Source of the DNA: an uncultured Fibrobacter sp.
GTDB lineage: Bacteria > Fibrobacterota > Fibrobacteria > Fibrobacterales > Fibrobacteraceae
Length of the DNA: 64,000 nucleotides
Assembly: GCA_934699585.1 (NCBI GenBank)
Contig: CAKUWY010000005.1
Coordinates: forward strand, 1 to 64,000
Reading direction: 5' to 3'
The translations under genes were made by a program, and so were the position numbers. Below, in pieces: positions 54,043 to 61,829 of the stretch (within the stretch, counting starts at the first letter, position 1; each line of letters starts with the position of its first letter). A model generated the notes under the pieces. The model was not told where the DNA came from, searched no databases, and worked only from the letters and a program-made list of their open reading frames with translations.

Positions 54043-54721
54043 GAAAAAGGTAATGCTGTTCTTGGTTGAAGGAATTTCGGATGAAATTTCTTTTGAAGGC
54101 TTGTGGGAATCATTTTTTGAGAATAATGAGGTGCGGGTCTACGTCCTTCGCTGCGATATTACCACGCAAGATTTTTCATCGCCAGCAACCATCTTGTCAA
54201 GACTCAAGCAACCCATAGATAGGTTTCTCAATTCGACAAAGTTAAAGAAGGATGATATTCAGAAAATCGTGCACCTTATAGATACGGATGGTGCGTTTGT
54301 CCCTGAAAATTGCGTAGAACAAAGAAGTGGCGACGAGCAAATTTGTTACACAGACGAAAAAATAATGACATCGAATCCCGACGGGATTAAGCAGCGAAAT
54401 GCTCGAAAGACGGCTGTGGTGAAAAGATTGTTTTCAACTACACAAATTTATAAGGGAATCCCGTACGAGATCTATTATTTGTCGCGAAACCTGGAACACG
54501 TTTTGCATAACAAGGCCGAAAGTTTGTCTGATGCCGAAAAGAAAGATTTGTCAAATAAGTTTGATGAAATGTATGCGGGGCGTCTTTCTGACTTTCTAAC
54601 TTTTATAAGCAGTTCAGATTTTGCGGTGAAAATGGATTATAGGGATTCCTGGAATTTTATCATGGAATCAACTAATTCGTTGCATCGACATAGCAACATT
54701 CATTTGATGTTTGAACGCTAA
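54029..54721 (+). CDS. TOPRIM/DUF4435-like protein, partner of ATPase
   Basis: 230 residues. MLFLVEGISDEISFEGLW at residues 9-26 resembles the TOPRIM Glu motif, and KIVHLIDTDGAFV near 85 the DxD motif. Overlap with the ATPase gene is 14 nt. In PARIS-type and OLD-type systems the TOPRIM protein is the nuclease effector released by the ATPase sensor. The exact family is uncertain. Confidence 0.6.
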   Translation: MANIKKKVMLFLVEGISDEISFEGLWESFFENNEVRVYVLRCDITTQDFSSPATILSRLKQPIDRFLNSTKLKKDDIQKIVHLIDTDGAFVPENCVEQRSGDEQICYTDEKIMTSNPDGIKQRNARKTAVVKRLFSTTQIYKGIPYEIYYLSRNLEHVLHNKAESLSDAEKKDLSNKFDEMYAGRLSDFLTFISSSDFAVKMDYRDSWNFIMESTNSLHRHSNIHLMFER

Positions 54722-54727
54722 AAATTG

Positions 54728-54983
54728 TGATGGCCTCGCCAAACACGAAGTGCGCGAGCAGTAGCCCGAACACCACGCCCGTGCCCTTGAACATGTAGGC
54801 CAGGCTCACGTCCCATCCCGCAGCACGCCCACCGTGCAGCCCAGGAACGCGATGTACCCCGGCGAAAGAAACTCCCGCTGCGACGCAAGCTTCGAGAACA
54901 CCCCCGACGTGGTGTAGATGAAGAACGTGCCGACCAGGGCGATGTATTTAAGGACCGTGAGCATCTATCGGGGAATATAGAAT
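54728..54983 (-). pseudogene. eamA fragment A
   Basis: Matches the 5' two-thirds and upstream leader of the eamA gene at 51703-52038, with an internal deletion of about 45 nt (around 54812) and several substitutions. It contains the start (GAGCATCTATCGGGG on the plus strand) but no complete frame. Lies directly after the TOPRIM-like gene. Confidence 0.85.
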
Positions 54984-55216
54984 TGTTATAATCGACTCGC
55001 TTTTGCGTTAGGGTCGGATGCCAGGGGAACGCCCTGCCGAAACAGGCGAAAACAGGAAAATGGGCGGGAATGTGCGGAAAACCATGAAAAAAAAGGATTT
55101 TGAGGCTTTCTTTGCAAGAATACACGCCTGGAGGGCGGTTAACCCCTGTATTATGAGATGGAGGCTGAATTCGTCCGATCTCCTTATCTCAAATAAACCT
55201 TAAACAAGGAGCAATT
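54984..55216. other. Short non-coding stretch
   Basis: Between eamA fragment A and the next gene. A 39-codon frame from ATG 55084 (MKKKDFEAFFARIHAW) has no ribosome site and no recognisable homology. AAGGAG at 55206-55211 serves the 55217 gene. Confidence 0.4.
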
Positions 55217-55558
55217 ATGCTTATTTCAAAAGGCAAAATCAGAAAAATCCATTCCATTTCCGAGACACAAGCTCAAGAAATCAAGAATTACCTTCAAGGT
55301 GCCATCCGCTGTCACGATAAGGTCGCGGTCGGCAAGTGGTTCTCTTTACGGGATTTGATGGGCGGCACGAACTTCGACAGGAATGGGACGCCGATGCAGG
55401 CGCTGTTCGAAGCCTATCGAGGGCGGGGTGATGCGTTCAAGATGGCGGCCAGAAGCGCCGGATGGCTTCTGAAAGCCGCCATAGAAGAAGACCCGTGCCG
55501 TCGGTACGAAACGAAAAAGGAGGCGTTCACTCGAATGTATCGCAGGATCAAGGAGTAA
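55217..55558 (+). CDS. Hypothetical protein, 113 aa
   Basis: AAGGAG upstream and a clean terminator after it support a real gene. A basic, helical protein (SETQAQEIKNYLQGAIRCHD, KWFSLRDLMGGTNFDRNG) with no family I recognise. Higher GC than the following AbiE genes. Confidence 0.55.
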   Translation: MLISKGKIRKIHSISETQAQEIKNYLQGAIRCHDKVAVGKWFSLRDLMGGTNFDRNGTPMQALFEAYRGRGDAFKMAARSAGWLLKAAIEEDPCRRYETKKEAFTRMYRRIKE

Positions 55559-55571
55559 GACAGCAAAAAGG

Positions 55572-55596
55572 AATCGGCAGGCCAAGCCTGCCGATT
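55572..55596 (+). terminator. Hairpin terminator, second copy
   Basis: AATCGGCAGGC, CAA, GCCTGCCGATT, then CCTGTATTTTC; same stem as at 52186, with similar flanks. Confidence 0.7.
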
Positions 55597-55667
55597 CCTG
55601 TATTTTCTAGGCATTTATGCGGCTGTTTCTCGGAGCTTTGGTTGGATGATTTTTTTCGTTTTAGCTA

Positions 55668-55770
55668 TTGACAAATAGTTCCGGCGAATTTATATTTTTT
55701 AGTGCTCAAATGAGTAGAGCACTATTTTTGCCCCGCCTTTTCAGGCCTGTAGGCGGGGAAGGAGTGAAAG
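55668..55770 (+). promoter_or_regulatory. Structured promoter-leader, copy 1
   Basis: TTGACA (55668-55673), 17-bp spacer, TATATT (55691-55696). The leader has AGTGCTC/GAGCACT arms (55701-55723), then CCCCGCC (55731-55737) pairing with GGCGGGG (55752-55758), which ends one base before AAGGAG. A near-copy lies at 57827-57929. Confidence 0.75.
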
Positions 55771-55872
55771 ATGATGAATAGTCCTATTAATGCTTGCGCT
55801 ACTCCCCAAAAGAATGTATATTTGTTTGAAAAGTTGTTATACTTAACAAAATGTGTTGATTTTTACGATAAA

Positions 55873-56667
55873 ATGAATATATCAGACTGGATACATAGCA
55901 GGGAAATCCGTGGCAAGGCAACGTTTTCGGTTGCCGACGTAAAGGACGCTTTCGCGGAGCGCCCCTCCAAGAGCATAAACACGGAACTGTCGCGTCAGGT
56001 GTCCCGAGGGCGTGTGCAGTCGGTTTATCGTGGATTCTATGTCATTGTACCGGTCCAGTATCAGTTGAAGGGGGTAATACCTCCTGCTTATTACGTTGAT
56101 GGTCTTATGGAGTATGTCGGCAAGCCCTATTACTTGGGTTTGTTGTCGGCTGCGTCCATGCATGGTGCCACACACCAGCGGGCTATGAAGACGCAGGTGA
56201 TGACCGTTGTGCCGCGAATCAAGGTGTCTGGCAAGAATTCCCTGCTAGATTGGAACTACCGGCAAAAAATCCCGGAAGCGTTTGTCGTGAAGAAGAATGC
56301 CGAGATTGGAACGCTGCGCTATTCGGGGCCGGAGCTGACTGCAGTAGATCTTGTGCAGTTTGCGTCGCATGTCGGTGGTTATCAGCGTGTAGCTACGGTG
56401 TTGGCGGAACTTATGGATTCCGTGGATATGGAAAAGGCGGGTGAACTTTTGCGGTTCACAACTGTCGCAACGCTTCAGCGGCTTGGCTACTTGCTTGAAT
56501 GTGTGCTTTCGCGGCAAGACCTGGCAGACAAGCTTTTCCGAGTTTTGAAGGCACAAGGTTCTTGGAATAGCATCTTGTTGAGCACCGACCAAGACCGGCG
56601 GGAATATGCTCCGGCAAATCGCTGGCATGTAAACGGCAACATCGACATCGAGGTGGATGACTTATGA
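55873..56667 (+). CDS. AbiEi antitoxin (type IV TA), pair 1
   Basis: 264 residues from ATG 55873; the frame also opens at ATG 55771 behind the leader's AAGGAG, adding 34 residues unlike AbiEi. An N-terminal winged helix (FSVADVKDAFAERPSKSINT, GRVQSVYRGFYVIVP) and the AbiEi core (PPAYYVDGLMEYVGKPYYLG, AASMHGATHQ) are clear. It should repress the operon and neutralise AbiEii. Overlaps the toxin gene by ATGA. Confidence 0.85.
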   Translation: MNISDWIHSREIRGKATFSVADVKDAFAERPSKSINTELSRQVSRGRVQSVYRGFYVIVPVQYQLKGVIPPAYYVDGLMEYVGKPYYLGLLSAASMHGATHQRAMKTQVMTVVPRIKVSGKNSLLDWNYRQKIPEAFVVKKNAEIGTLRYSGPELTAVDLVQFASHVGGYQRVATVLAELMDSVDMEKAGELLRFTTVATLQRLGYLLECVLSRQDLADKLFRVLKAQGSWNSILLSTDQDRREYAPANRWHVNGNIDIEVDDL

Positions 56668-57470
56668 TAGATCGTACTTCGATTATGGCTTGGGCGGAGC
56701 ATGCCCCGTGGACGGATCCTGCGATGGTTGAACAGGACCTGATTATTTGCCGTGCTCTTGTGGATATCTTCAGTGACGATTTTTTGAAAAACGAGTTGGC
56801 GTTTAGAGGAGGAACGGCTTTACATAAACTTTATTTACAACCGCAGCCTCGCTATAGTGAAGATATCGACTTGGTGCAGATTAATCCGGGGCCGATAAAG
56901 CCGATTCTTTTTCGACTCGGCGAAGTTCTTGACTGGATGCCGGATCGAGTTACGAAACCTAAGCGTTACAACAACACGGTGCTTTTTCGGATGGAGTCGG
57001 AGGTTCCTCCGGTTCAGCCAATTCGTTTGAAGATCGAAATCAACTGCTTTGAACATTTTAATGTACTGGGCTTACGTAAGATCCCGTTTAATGTGGATAG
57101 TGATTGGTTTAGGGGCGGTTGCGAAATTACGACCTATGCGTTTGAGGAACTGCTCGGGACTAAACTCCGCGCACTATATCAGCGTAAGAAAGGACGAGAT
57201 TTGTTTGACTTGCAGGTCGCGCTCGATAAAGGTCCTGTAGATGCGCAAAAGGTTATGGAGTGCTATAACCGGTATATGGAATTTTCAGTCGAAAAGCCGC
57301 CAAGCTACAAACAATTCATGCAGAATATGGAATTGAAAATGCAAGATTCCGAATTTCTGAGTGACACCGAGTTGCTGCTACGACCTGGTGCTGACAAATT
57401 TGATCCGGAACGCGCCTTTCAGATGGTTCGGGATGTATTTATAGAAAGGCTTCCCGGCCGGAGAAGGTGA
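56664..57470 (+). CDS. AbiEii toxin, nucleotidyltransferase, pair 1
   Basis: 268 residues. The AbiEii nucleotidyltransferase motif is intact: LAFRGGTALHKLYL near residue 47 and RYSEDIDLVQ near 68, with a later IKIEINCFEHF-type Asp/Glu strand and ELLGTKLRALYQRKKGRDLF. AbiEii toxins modify tRNA or other targets with NTP and give abortive infection. Full length, so the pair looks functional. Confidence 0.88.
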   Translation: MIDRTSIMAWAEHAPWTDPAMVEQDLIICRALVDIFSDDFLKNELAFRGGTALHKLYLQPQPRYSEDIDLVQINPGPIKPILFRLGEVLDWMPDRVTKPKRYNNTVLFRMESEVPPVQPIRLKIEINCFEHFNVLGLRKIPFNVDSDWFRGGCEITTYAFEELLGTKLRALYQRKKGRDLFDLQVALDKGPVDAQKVMECYNRYMEFSVEKPPSYKQFMQNMELKMQDSEFLSDTELLLRPGADKFDPERAFQMVRDVFIERLPGRRR

Positions 57471-57481
57471 TTTTATACGAC

Positions 57482-57790
57482 CCCGACCATGTTCGTCGTG
57501 GTGATGGCCTCGCCAAACACAAAGTGCGCAAGCATTAGCCCGAACACCACGCCCGTGCCCTTGAACATGTAGGCCAGGCTCACATCCATCCGCTTGATAA
57601 TCTGCTGCCACAGCACCGCGTAGATGCCGAGCACGCCCACCGTGCAGGCGAGGAACGCGATGTACCCCGGCGAGAGGAATTCCCGCTGCGACGCAAGCTT
57701 CGAGAACACCCCCGACGTGGTGTAGATGAAGAACGTGCCGACCAGGGCGATGTATTTAAGGACCGTGAGCATCTATCGGGGAATATAGAA
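57482..57790 (-). pseudogene. eamA fragment B
   Basis: Almost identical to eamA subunit 1 from its leader to about codon 95, then breaks off after TTTNM and stops within unrelated sequence. The last membrane segment is missing. It shares GAATTGTTAT at the right end with fragment A, unlike the intact gene. Confidence 0.88.
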
Positions 57791-57826
57791 TTGTTATTAG
57801 AGGCAAATTTTTTTTCATTTCAGGTA

Positions 57827-57929
57827 TTGACAATCGCCATCGATGGATTTATATTTTATGGTGCTCAAATGAGTAGAAAAACGTTTTTGCCCCGCCTTTT
57901 CAGGCCTGTAGGCGGGGAAGGAGTGAAAG
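57827..57929 (+). promoter_or_regulatory. Structured promoter-leader, copy 2
   Basis: TTGACA (57827-57832), 17-bp spacer, TATATT (57850-57855), then GGTGCTCAAATGAGTAGA and the hairpin CCCCGCC (57890-57896)/GGCGGGG (57911-57917), AAGGAG and ATG 57930. Confidence 0.75.
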
Positions 57930-58820
57930 ATGAATGAAAAAGAGCTGATGCCGGCTGCCGAGAAGAACGAGATTATCGTTTATCAGCCGGAGGGCGGAGA
58001 GTTCCACATCGAGGTCCGGGTCGAAAACGAAACCGTCTGGCTCACGCAGGCACAGATGGCTGAACTGTTTGGCACGTCACGAACAAATATCGTTGAACAC
58101 ATTGGCCATATCTACGAAGAAAATGAGTTAGACCTGGAGTCAACCTGTCGGAAATTCCGACAAGTTCAAATAGAAGGGTCTCGAAGGGTCAATCGTCAGA
58201 TTCCGTTCTACAATTTGGACATGATTCTGTCACTCGGTTATCGGGTCAAATCTGCCGTAGCGACAAAATTTCGCCGCTGGGCTAATCAAGTTTTGAAAGA
58301 GCACCTGCTCCGAGGTTGCAGCGTCAATCAAAGGCTCGTTTCACACGAAAACAGGTTGGAAAACCTTGATTCTCGGGTCGTTTACCTCGAAAAGCAGGTG
58401 GATTTCTTCGTGAAGGCAAACCTACCGCCAAGCGAGGGGCTGCTGCCCGCACATTCGCAGTGGAGCGGTTACGAATTTGCCGTGCAGCTGGTGCGTTCCG
58501 CGAAAAAAGATCTCGTCATTATCGATCCGTATGCCAACGACATGGTGCTATCCCTTATGGCAAAGCGCGCCGAAGGGGTGAATGCGACCATCTATTCTGC
58601 CAGAATCACCCATGCAATGAGGGAAGAAGAGACCCGCTTGAATAGGCAATTCCCGACGGTCCGTCTGGAAAATATGCGCGAGGTCCACGACCGTTTCGTC
58701 ATCGTCGACGACGTAGTTTATCACGTGGGAGCGTCGTTCAAGGATCTGGGAAATCAGATGACCGCGTTTTCGGTGCTGAACTTTGTTACCAAGGAACAGG
58801 TGCTCGCGATGGTGAAGTGA
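57930..58820 (+). CDS. RhuM-like protein with PLD-like C-terminal domain
   Basis: 296 residues. N-terminal RhuM domain (FHIEVRVENETVWLTQAQMA, ELFGTSRTNIVEHI, FYNLDMILSLGYRVKS). A coiled coil near residues 130-155 links to a second domain with LVIIDPYANDMVLSLMAKRA and VHDRFVIVDDVVYHVGAS, which resembles a phospholipase-D-like fold with its HxK motif changed to HDR. RhuM-PLD proteins are found in defence islands; target unknown. Confidence 0.75.
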   Translation: MNEKELMPAAEKNEIIVYQPEGGEFHIEVRVENETVWLTQAQMAELFGTSRTNIVEHIGHIYEENELDLESTCRKFRQVQIEGSRRVNRQIPFYNLDMILSLGYRVKSAVATKFRRWANQVLKEHLLRGCSVNQRLVSHENRLENLDSRVVYLEKQVDFFVKANLPPSEGLLPAHSQWSGYEFAVQLVRSAKKDLVIIDPYANDMVLSLMAKRAEGVNATIYSARITHAMREEETRLNRQFPTVRLENMREVHDRFVIVDDVVYHVGASFKDLGNQMTAFSVLNFVTKEQVLAMVK

Positions 58821-58859
58821 TTGTCCGCAGGGAGGGGAACGATGATAGAATGGAGTATA

Positions 58860-58888
58860 TTGACAAATATACTAATATCTTGTATATT
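58860..58888 (+). promoter_or_regulatory. Promoter, TTGACA-17-TATATT
   Basis: TTGACA (58860-58865) and TATATT (58883-58888) with 17-bp spacing. ATG 58896 follows by 7 nt, so the message should be leaderless. Confidence 0.7.
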
Positions 58889-58895
58889 TATTAGT

Positions 58896-59498
58896 ATGAT
58901 TGTCAATAATAAAGAACAAAAACTAATGGGACTTCTCTCGGAAAGGGGTGGGCGGATTACAGCGAAAGAGGCTTCTCTTGCGGGTATTCACAGAATGTTC
59001 CTGAAACAGCTTACCGATGCTGGGAAAATCGTAAGGGTTGCGCGAGGGGTGTATCAGTTGGCTTCCTCTCAGGAAGATGAACTCCTAAATTTACAGCATC
59101 GTTGCCCGACAGGCGTCTTCTCGTGCGAAACGGCTTTGTTCCTGCATTCCTTGACGGAGCGCATTCCGTTTATGTGGACGATGACATTTAAGGGCTTTTA
59201 CCATTCGCCCACTCTGGCCAAAAATGGAATTGTGGTAAAGCATTCCTCGAAGCATCTTTATCCTCTTGAAATTGTAGAAGTCAAGACACCCTTGGGCAAT
59301 ATTGTACGCGCCTATTCTGCCGAAAGGACCTTGTGCGAAATCATGACGGCCAAAGTTGCGGTCGATATCCAGACAATAACCTATGCAATTAAAACGTACG
59401 TCGGCCGTAAAGAAAAGAATATTCCGAAACTGATGCAACTTGCAAAGACTTTTCATGTAGAAAAAAAACTCAGAGCGTATTTAGAGGTGCTGCTGTGA
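58896..59498 (+). CDS. AbiEi-type antitoxin, pair 2
   Basis: 200 residues from ATG 58896. Winged helix (GRITAKEASLAGIHRMFLKQ, GKIVRVARGVYQL) then SCETALFLHSLTERIPFMWT and RTLCEIMTAKVAV. A shorter AbiEi family than pair 1. Ends GTGA-overlapping with the toxin gene. Confidence 0.82.
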   Translation: MIVNNKEQKLMGLLSERGGRITAKEASLAGIHRMFLKQLTDAGKIVRVARGVYQLASSQEDELLNLQHRCPTGVFSCETALFLHSLTERIPFMWTMTFKGFYHSPTLAKNGIVVKHSSKHLYPLEIVEVKTPLGNIVRAYSAERTLCEIMTAKVAVDIQTITYAIKTYVGRKEKNIPKLMQLAKTFHVEKKLRAYLEVLL

Positions 59499-60340
59499 TT
59501 GCGAATAACGAGATGCAGCTAAAGGCGCTGTTGAAGGATTTGTCATCAAAGTATGGAATCACGCCTCAGGCAACCTTGCAAATGTATTGCCTTGAACGCT
59601 TGCTGGATAGGATTGCAGTTTCTCGTTTTCGCGATCATTTCGTTATTAAGGGCGGGTTCTTGATTGCTTCTATTCTTGGGATCGGAAGCCGTTCTACGAT
59701 GGATATCGATGCGACCGTAAAGGGCTTTAGCGTCAGTTATGAAAATGTGGATTCAATTTTTAAGGAAATTTGTGGCATAGATATTGCAGATCAGCTGACT
59801 TTCTCGTTCTAGCGGATTGAGGAGATTCGGGAAAAGGATGATTATCTTGGGCTAAGGGTGTTTGTTGAATGTCGTTATGGAAAGATGAATGTCTCCTTGA
59901 CCGTTGATCTTACGACGGGAGACACGATAATCCCCCGTGAAATAGAATACATGTACAAATGTGTGTTTGATGATAAGATGATTCCGATTATAGCTTATTC
60001 TCTAGAAAATGTTTTTGCAGAAAAACTTGATACGATTATTTCGAGGGGCGTGGCTAATACGCGAACTAGGGATTTCTACGATGTGTATACGCTTTATGCG
60101 TTGAAGAAAGAAGAAGTAAACTTTGAAACACTAAGGCTCGCTCTTGAGGCGACTTCTCGCCGGAGGAATACTTTTGAAATTTTGAAAGAATATCCGCAGG
60201 TTCTGGAAGATATTAAAGCGGATTCGCCACAAAATGACTTTTGGAGAAGATTCGTTGCCAAGAATCCGTTTGCCAGAGGGATAACTTTATCGCAGGCTGT
60301 TGATTGCGCTAAGGAAATGCTGGATTTGGCGATGATTTGA
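59495..60340 (+). pseudogene. AbiEii toxin interrupted by an in-frame amber codon, pair 2
   Basis: GTG 59495. The first 105 residues carry VIKGGFLIASILGIGSRSTM and the MDIDATVKG nucleotidyltransferase Asp motif; TAG at 59810-59812 stops it. The same frame continues without other damage (VFVECRYGKMNVSLTVDLTT, then FAEKLDTIISRGVANTRTRD) to 60340. One point mutation therefore separates it from a full gene of about 281 codons. Confidence 0.8.
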
Positions 60341-60342
60341 AC

Positions 60343-60405
60343 GTGATGCCGCAGATGATGATTGCCGCCCCAACCATGTTCGTCGTGGTGATGGCCTCGC
60401 CAAAC
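60343..60405 (-). pseudogene. eamA fragment C (63 bp)
   Basis: CGTGATGCCGCAGATGATGA onward matches 51721-51786, the 3' part of the intact eamA subunit 1. Too short to code; it marks the boundary after AbiE pair 2. Confidence 0.85.
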
Positions 60406-60492
60406 ATATAGTGTTCAAATGTATGGAAACATCAGCGGTTTTATTGAAAAGTGCTGTTTTGGGTTGATTTTATGTGTGGAAAAATGTATTTT

Positions 60493-60571
60493 ACTAGACA
60501 ATTTCATAGAATTGAGATAAACCGTCTATTTCTACTAGACAATTTTTACGGAATTAATTAAATTGTCCAGT
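60493..60571 (+). promoter_or_regulatory. Operator-like repeats before the AAA ATPase gene
   Basis: ACTAGACAATTT at 60493-60504 and 60534-60545, and its inverse AAATTGTCCAGT at 60560-60571 (one change). Two direct copies and one inverted copy in 79 nt suggest a repressor site, perhaps for self-control. Confidence 0.55.
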
Positions 60572-60594
60572 AGGTGTCGTGCGGCGAGGTGTTT

Positions 60595-61782
60595 ATGATT
60601 TTCAGAGAACGCTACATTGCCCCCATAAGGGCTTTCTATAATTCCGACCTTATCAAGGTGATTACCGGAATCCGACGTTGCGGCAAGTCGGTTATTTTGG
60701 CCGACATCCACAAAGAAGTCGTGGCTCGCTCAAACAATGTCGTCTCATTGGATTTTGAAGACGCTGCGACATTGGCCGCAATCCCCAATGCGATGGAACT
60801 CTTGGATTACGTCGACAAAAACAGACCGAACAAGGACCAGCTGTGCTATGTTTTTCTGGACGAGATTCAACGTGTAGAGGATTGGGCCGCCGCTTGTCGC
60901 ACACTCCGCGTTCGTAATTGTTCCGTTTTCATCAGCGGATCCAATTCCAAGATTTTGTCGCGGGAATTCACCAAGGAATTGTCCGGGCGGTATGTGTCGT
61001 TCAGGGTTCGCCCTTTTGTATACAGGGAATTGCTCGAATACGCAACGCAGTTGGGACGTGCAATGAACCTGACGGATTACATCATATGGGGCGGTTTCCC
61101 GAAACGCGTTGAGTATGGCGACACTGAAAGCCAAAAGAAATATCTGAACGAAATTAACGACACTATAGTTCTCAATGATATCATTTCCCGTTACAAGATT
61201 AGGCGGACTGAAATCTTTACTAGACTAGTAAACTATGTGCTTGTGTCAAATGCCCGTATTTTTTCGGCGCGTTCTGTTGCCGACTACATGAAAACGAATT
61301 CGTTCAAGTGTACTGTCACCACTATCATAAAATATATCGGTTTCTTGGAAGAGGCCTATGTCATTCAACCAGTCAGGTTATATTCTACTAAGGCTAAGCG
61401 GGAATTGAGTTATTACTACAAGATGTATAACGAAGACGTTTCGTTCAATTCGATTCGTGCGTTCAACAACCGTTTTGACTTGACCCATAATTTCGAAAAT
61501 GTCGTCTATAATGAGCTTGTTTATATGGGGTACAATGTTCAAGTTTTTAACGACGGCAAACACGAAATTGATTTTATAGCCAACAAGGGTGGCAAAACCT
61601 TTTATATCCAGGCGGCATATTCCGTTGCCGAGGAAAAGGCGTATGAACGGGAGTTCGGTGCGTTTAACAAATTTGACAACTCTATCCAAAAAATAGTCAT
61701 ATCAAACGATGAAATCGACTATTCTACTAGCACTGTTCGGCACATTCAGTTTAGAAACTTAGTGATGATGAACGAACTGTAG
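60595..61782 (+). CDS. AAA_14/DUF4143 ATPase
   Basis: 395 residues from ATG 60595. Walker A VITGIRRCGKSVILADIHKE near residue 25, Walker B CYVFLDEIQRVEDWAAAC near 90, sensor CSVFISGSNSKILSREF, then RVRPFVYRELLEY and a DUF4143 part with EIDFIANKGGKTFYIQAAY, an Asp/Lys pattern like a nuclease fold. Very common in accessory regions of Bacteroidota/Fibrobacterota; biological role unclear. Confidence 0.8.
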   Translation: MIFRERYIAPIRAFYNSDLIKVITGIRRCGKSVILADIHKEVVARSNNVVSLDFEDAATLAAIPNAMELLDYVDKNRPNKDQLCYVFLDEIQRVEDWAAACRTLRVRNCSVFISGSNSKILSREFTKELSGRYVSFRVRPFVYRELLEYATQLGRAMNLTDYIIWGGFPKRVEYGDTESQKKYLNEINDTIVLNDIISRYKIRRTEIFTRLVNYVLVSNARIFSARSVADYMKTNSFKCTVTTIIKYIGFLEEAYVIQPVRLYSTKAKRELSYYYKMYNEDVSFNSIRAFNNRFDLTHNFENVVYNELVYMGYNVQVFNDGKHEIDFIANKGGKTFYIQAAYSVAEEKAYEREFGAFNKFDNSIQKIVISNDEIDYSTSTVRHIQFRNLVMMNEL

Positions 61783-61829
61783 ATTAGAAAAGTGTATAAA
61801 ATGATGTATATTTACCCTTGGAGTCCATC

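Noticed and set aside
55018..55203. Small ORF of 61 codons
   Set aside because: No ribosome site, partly inside DNA adjoining the eamA fragment, no recognisable homology.
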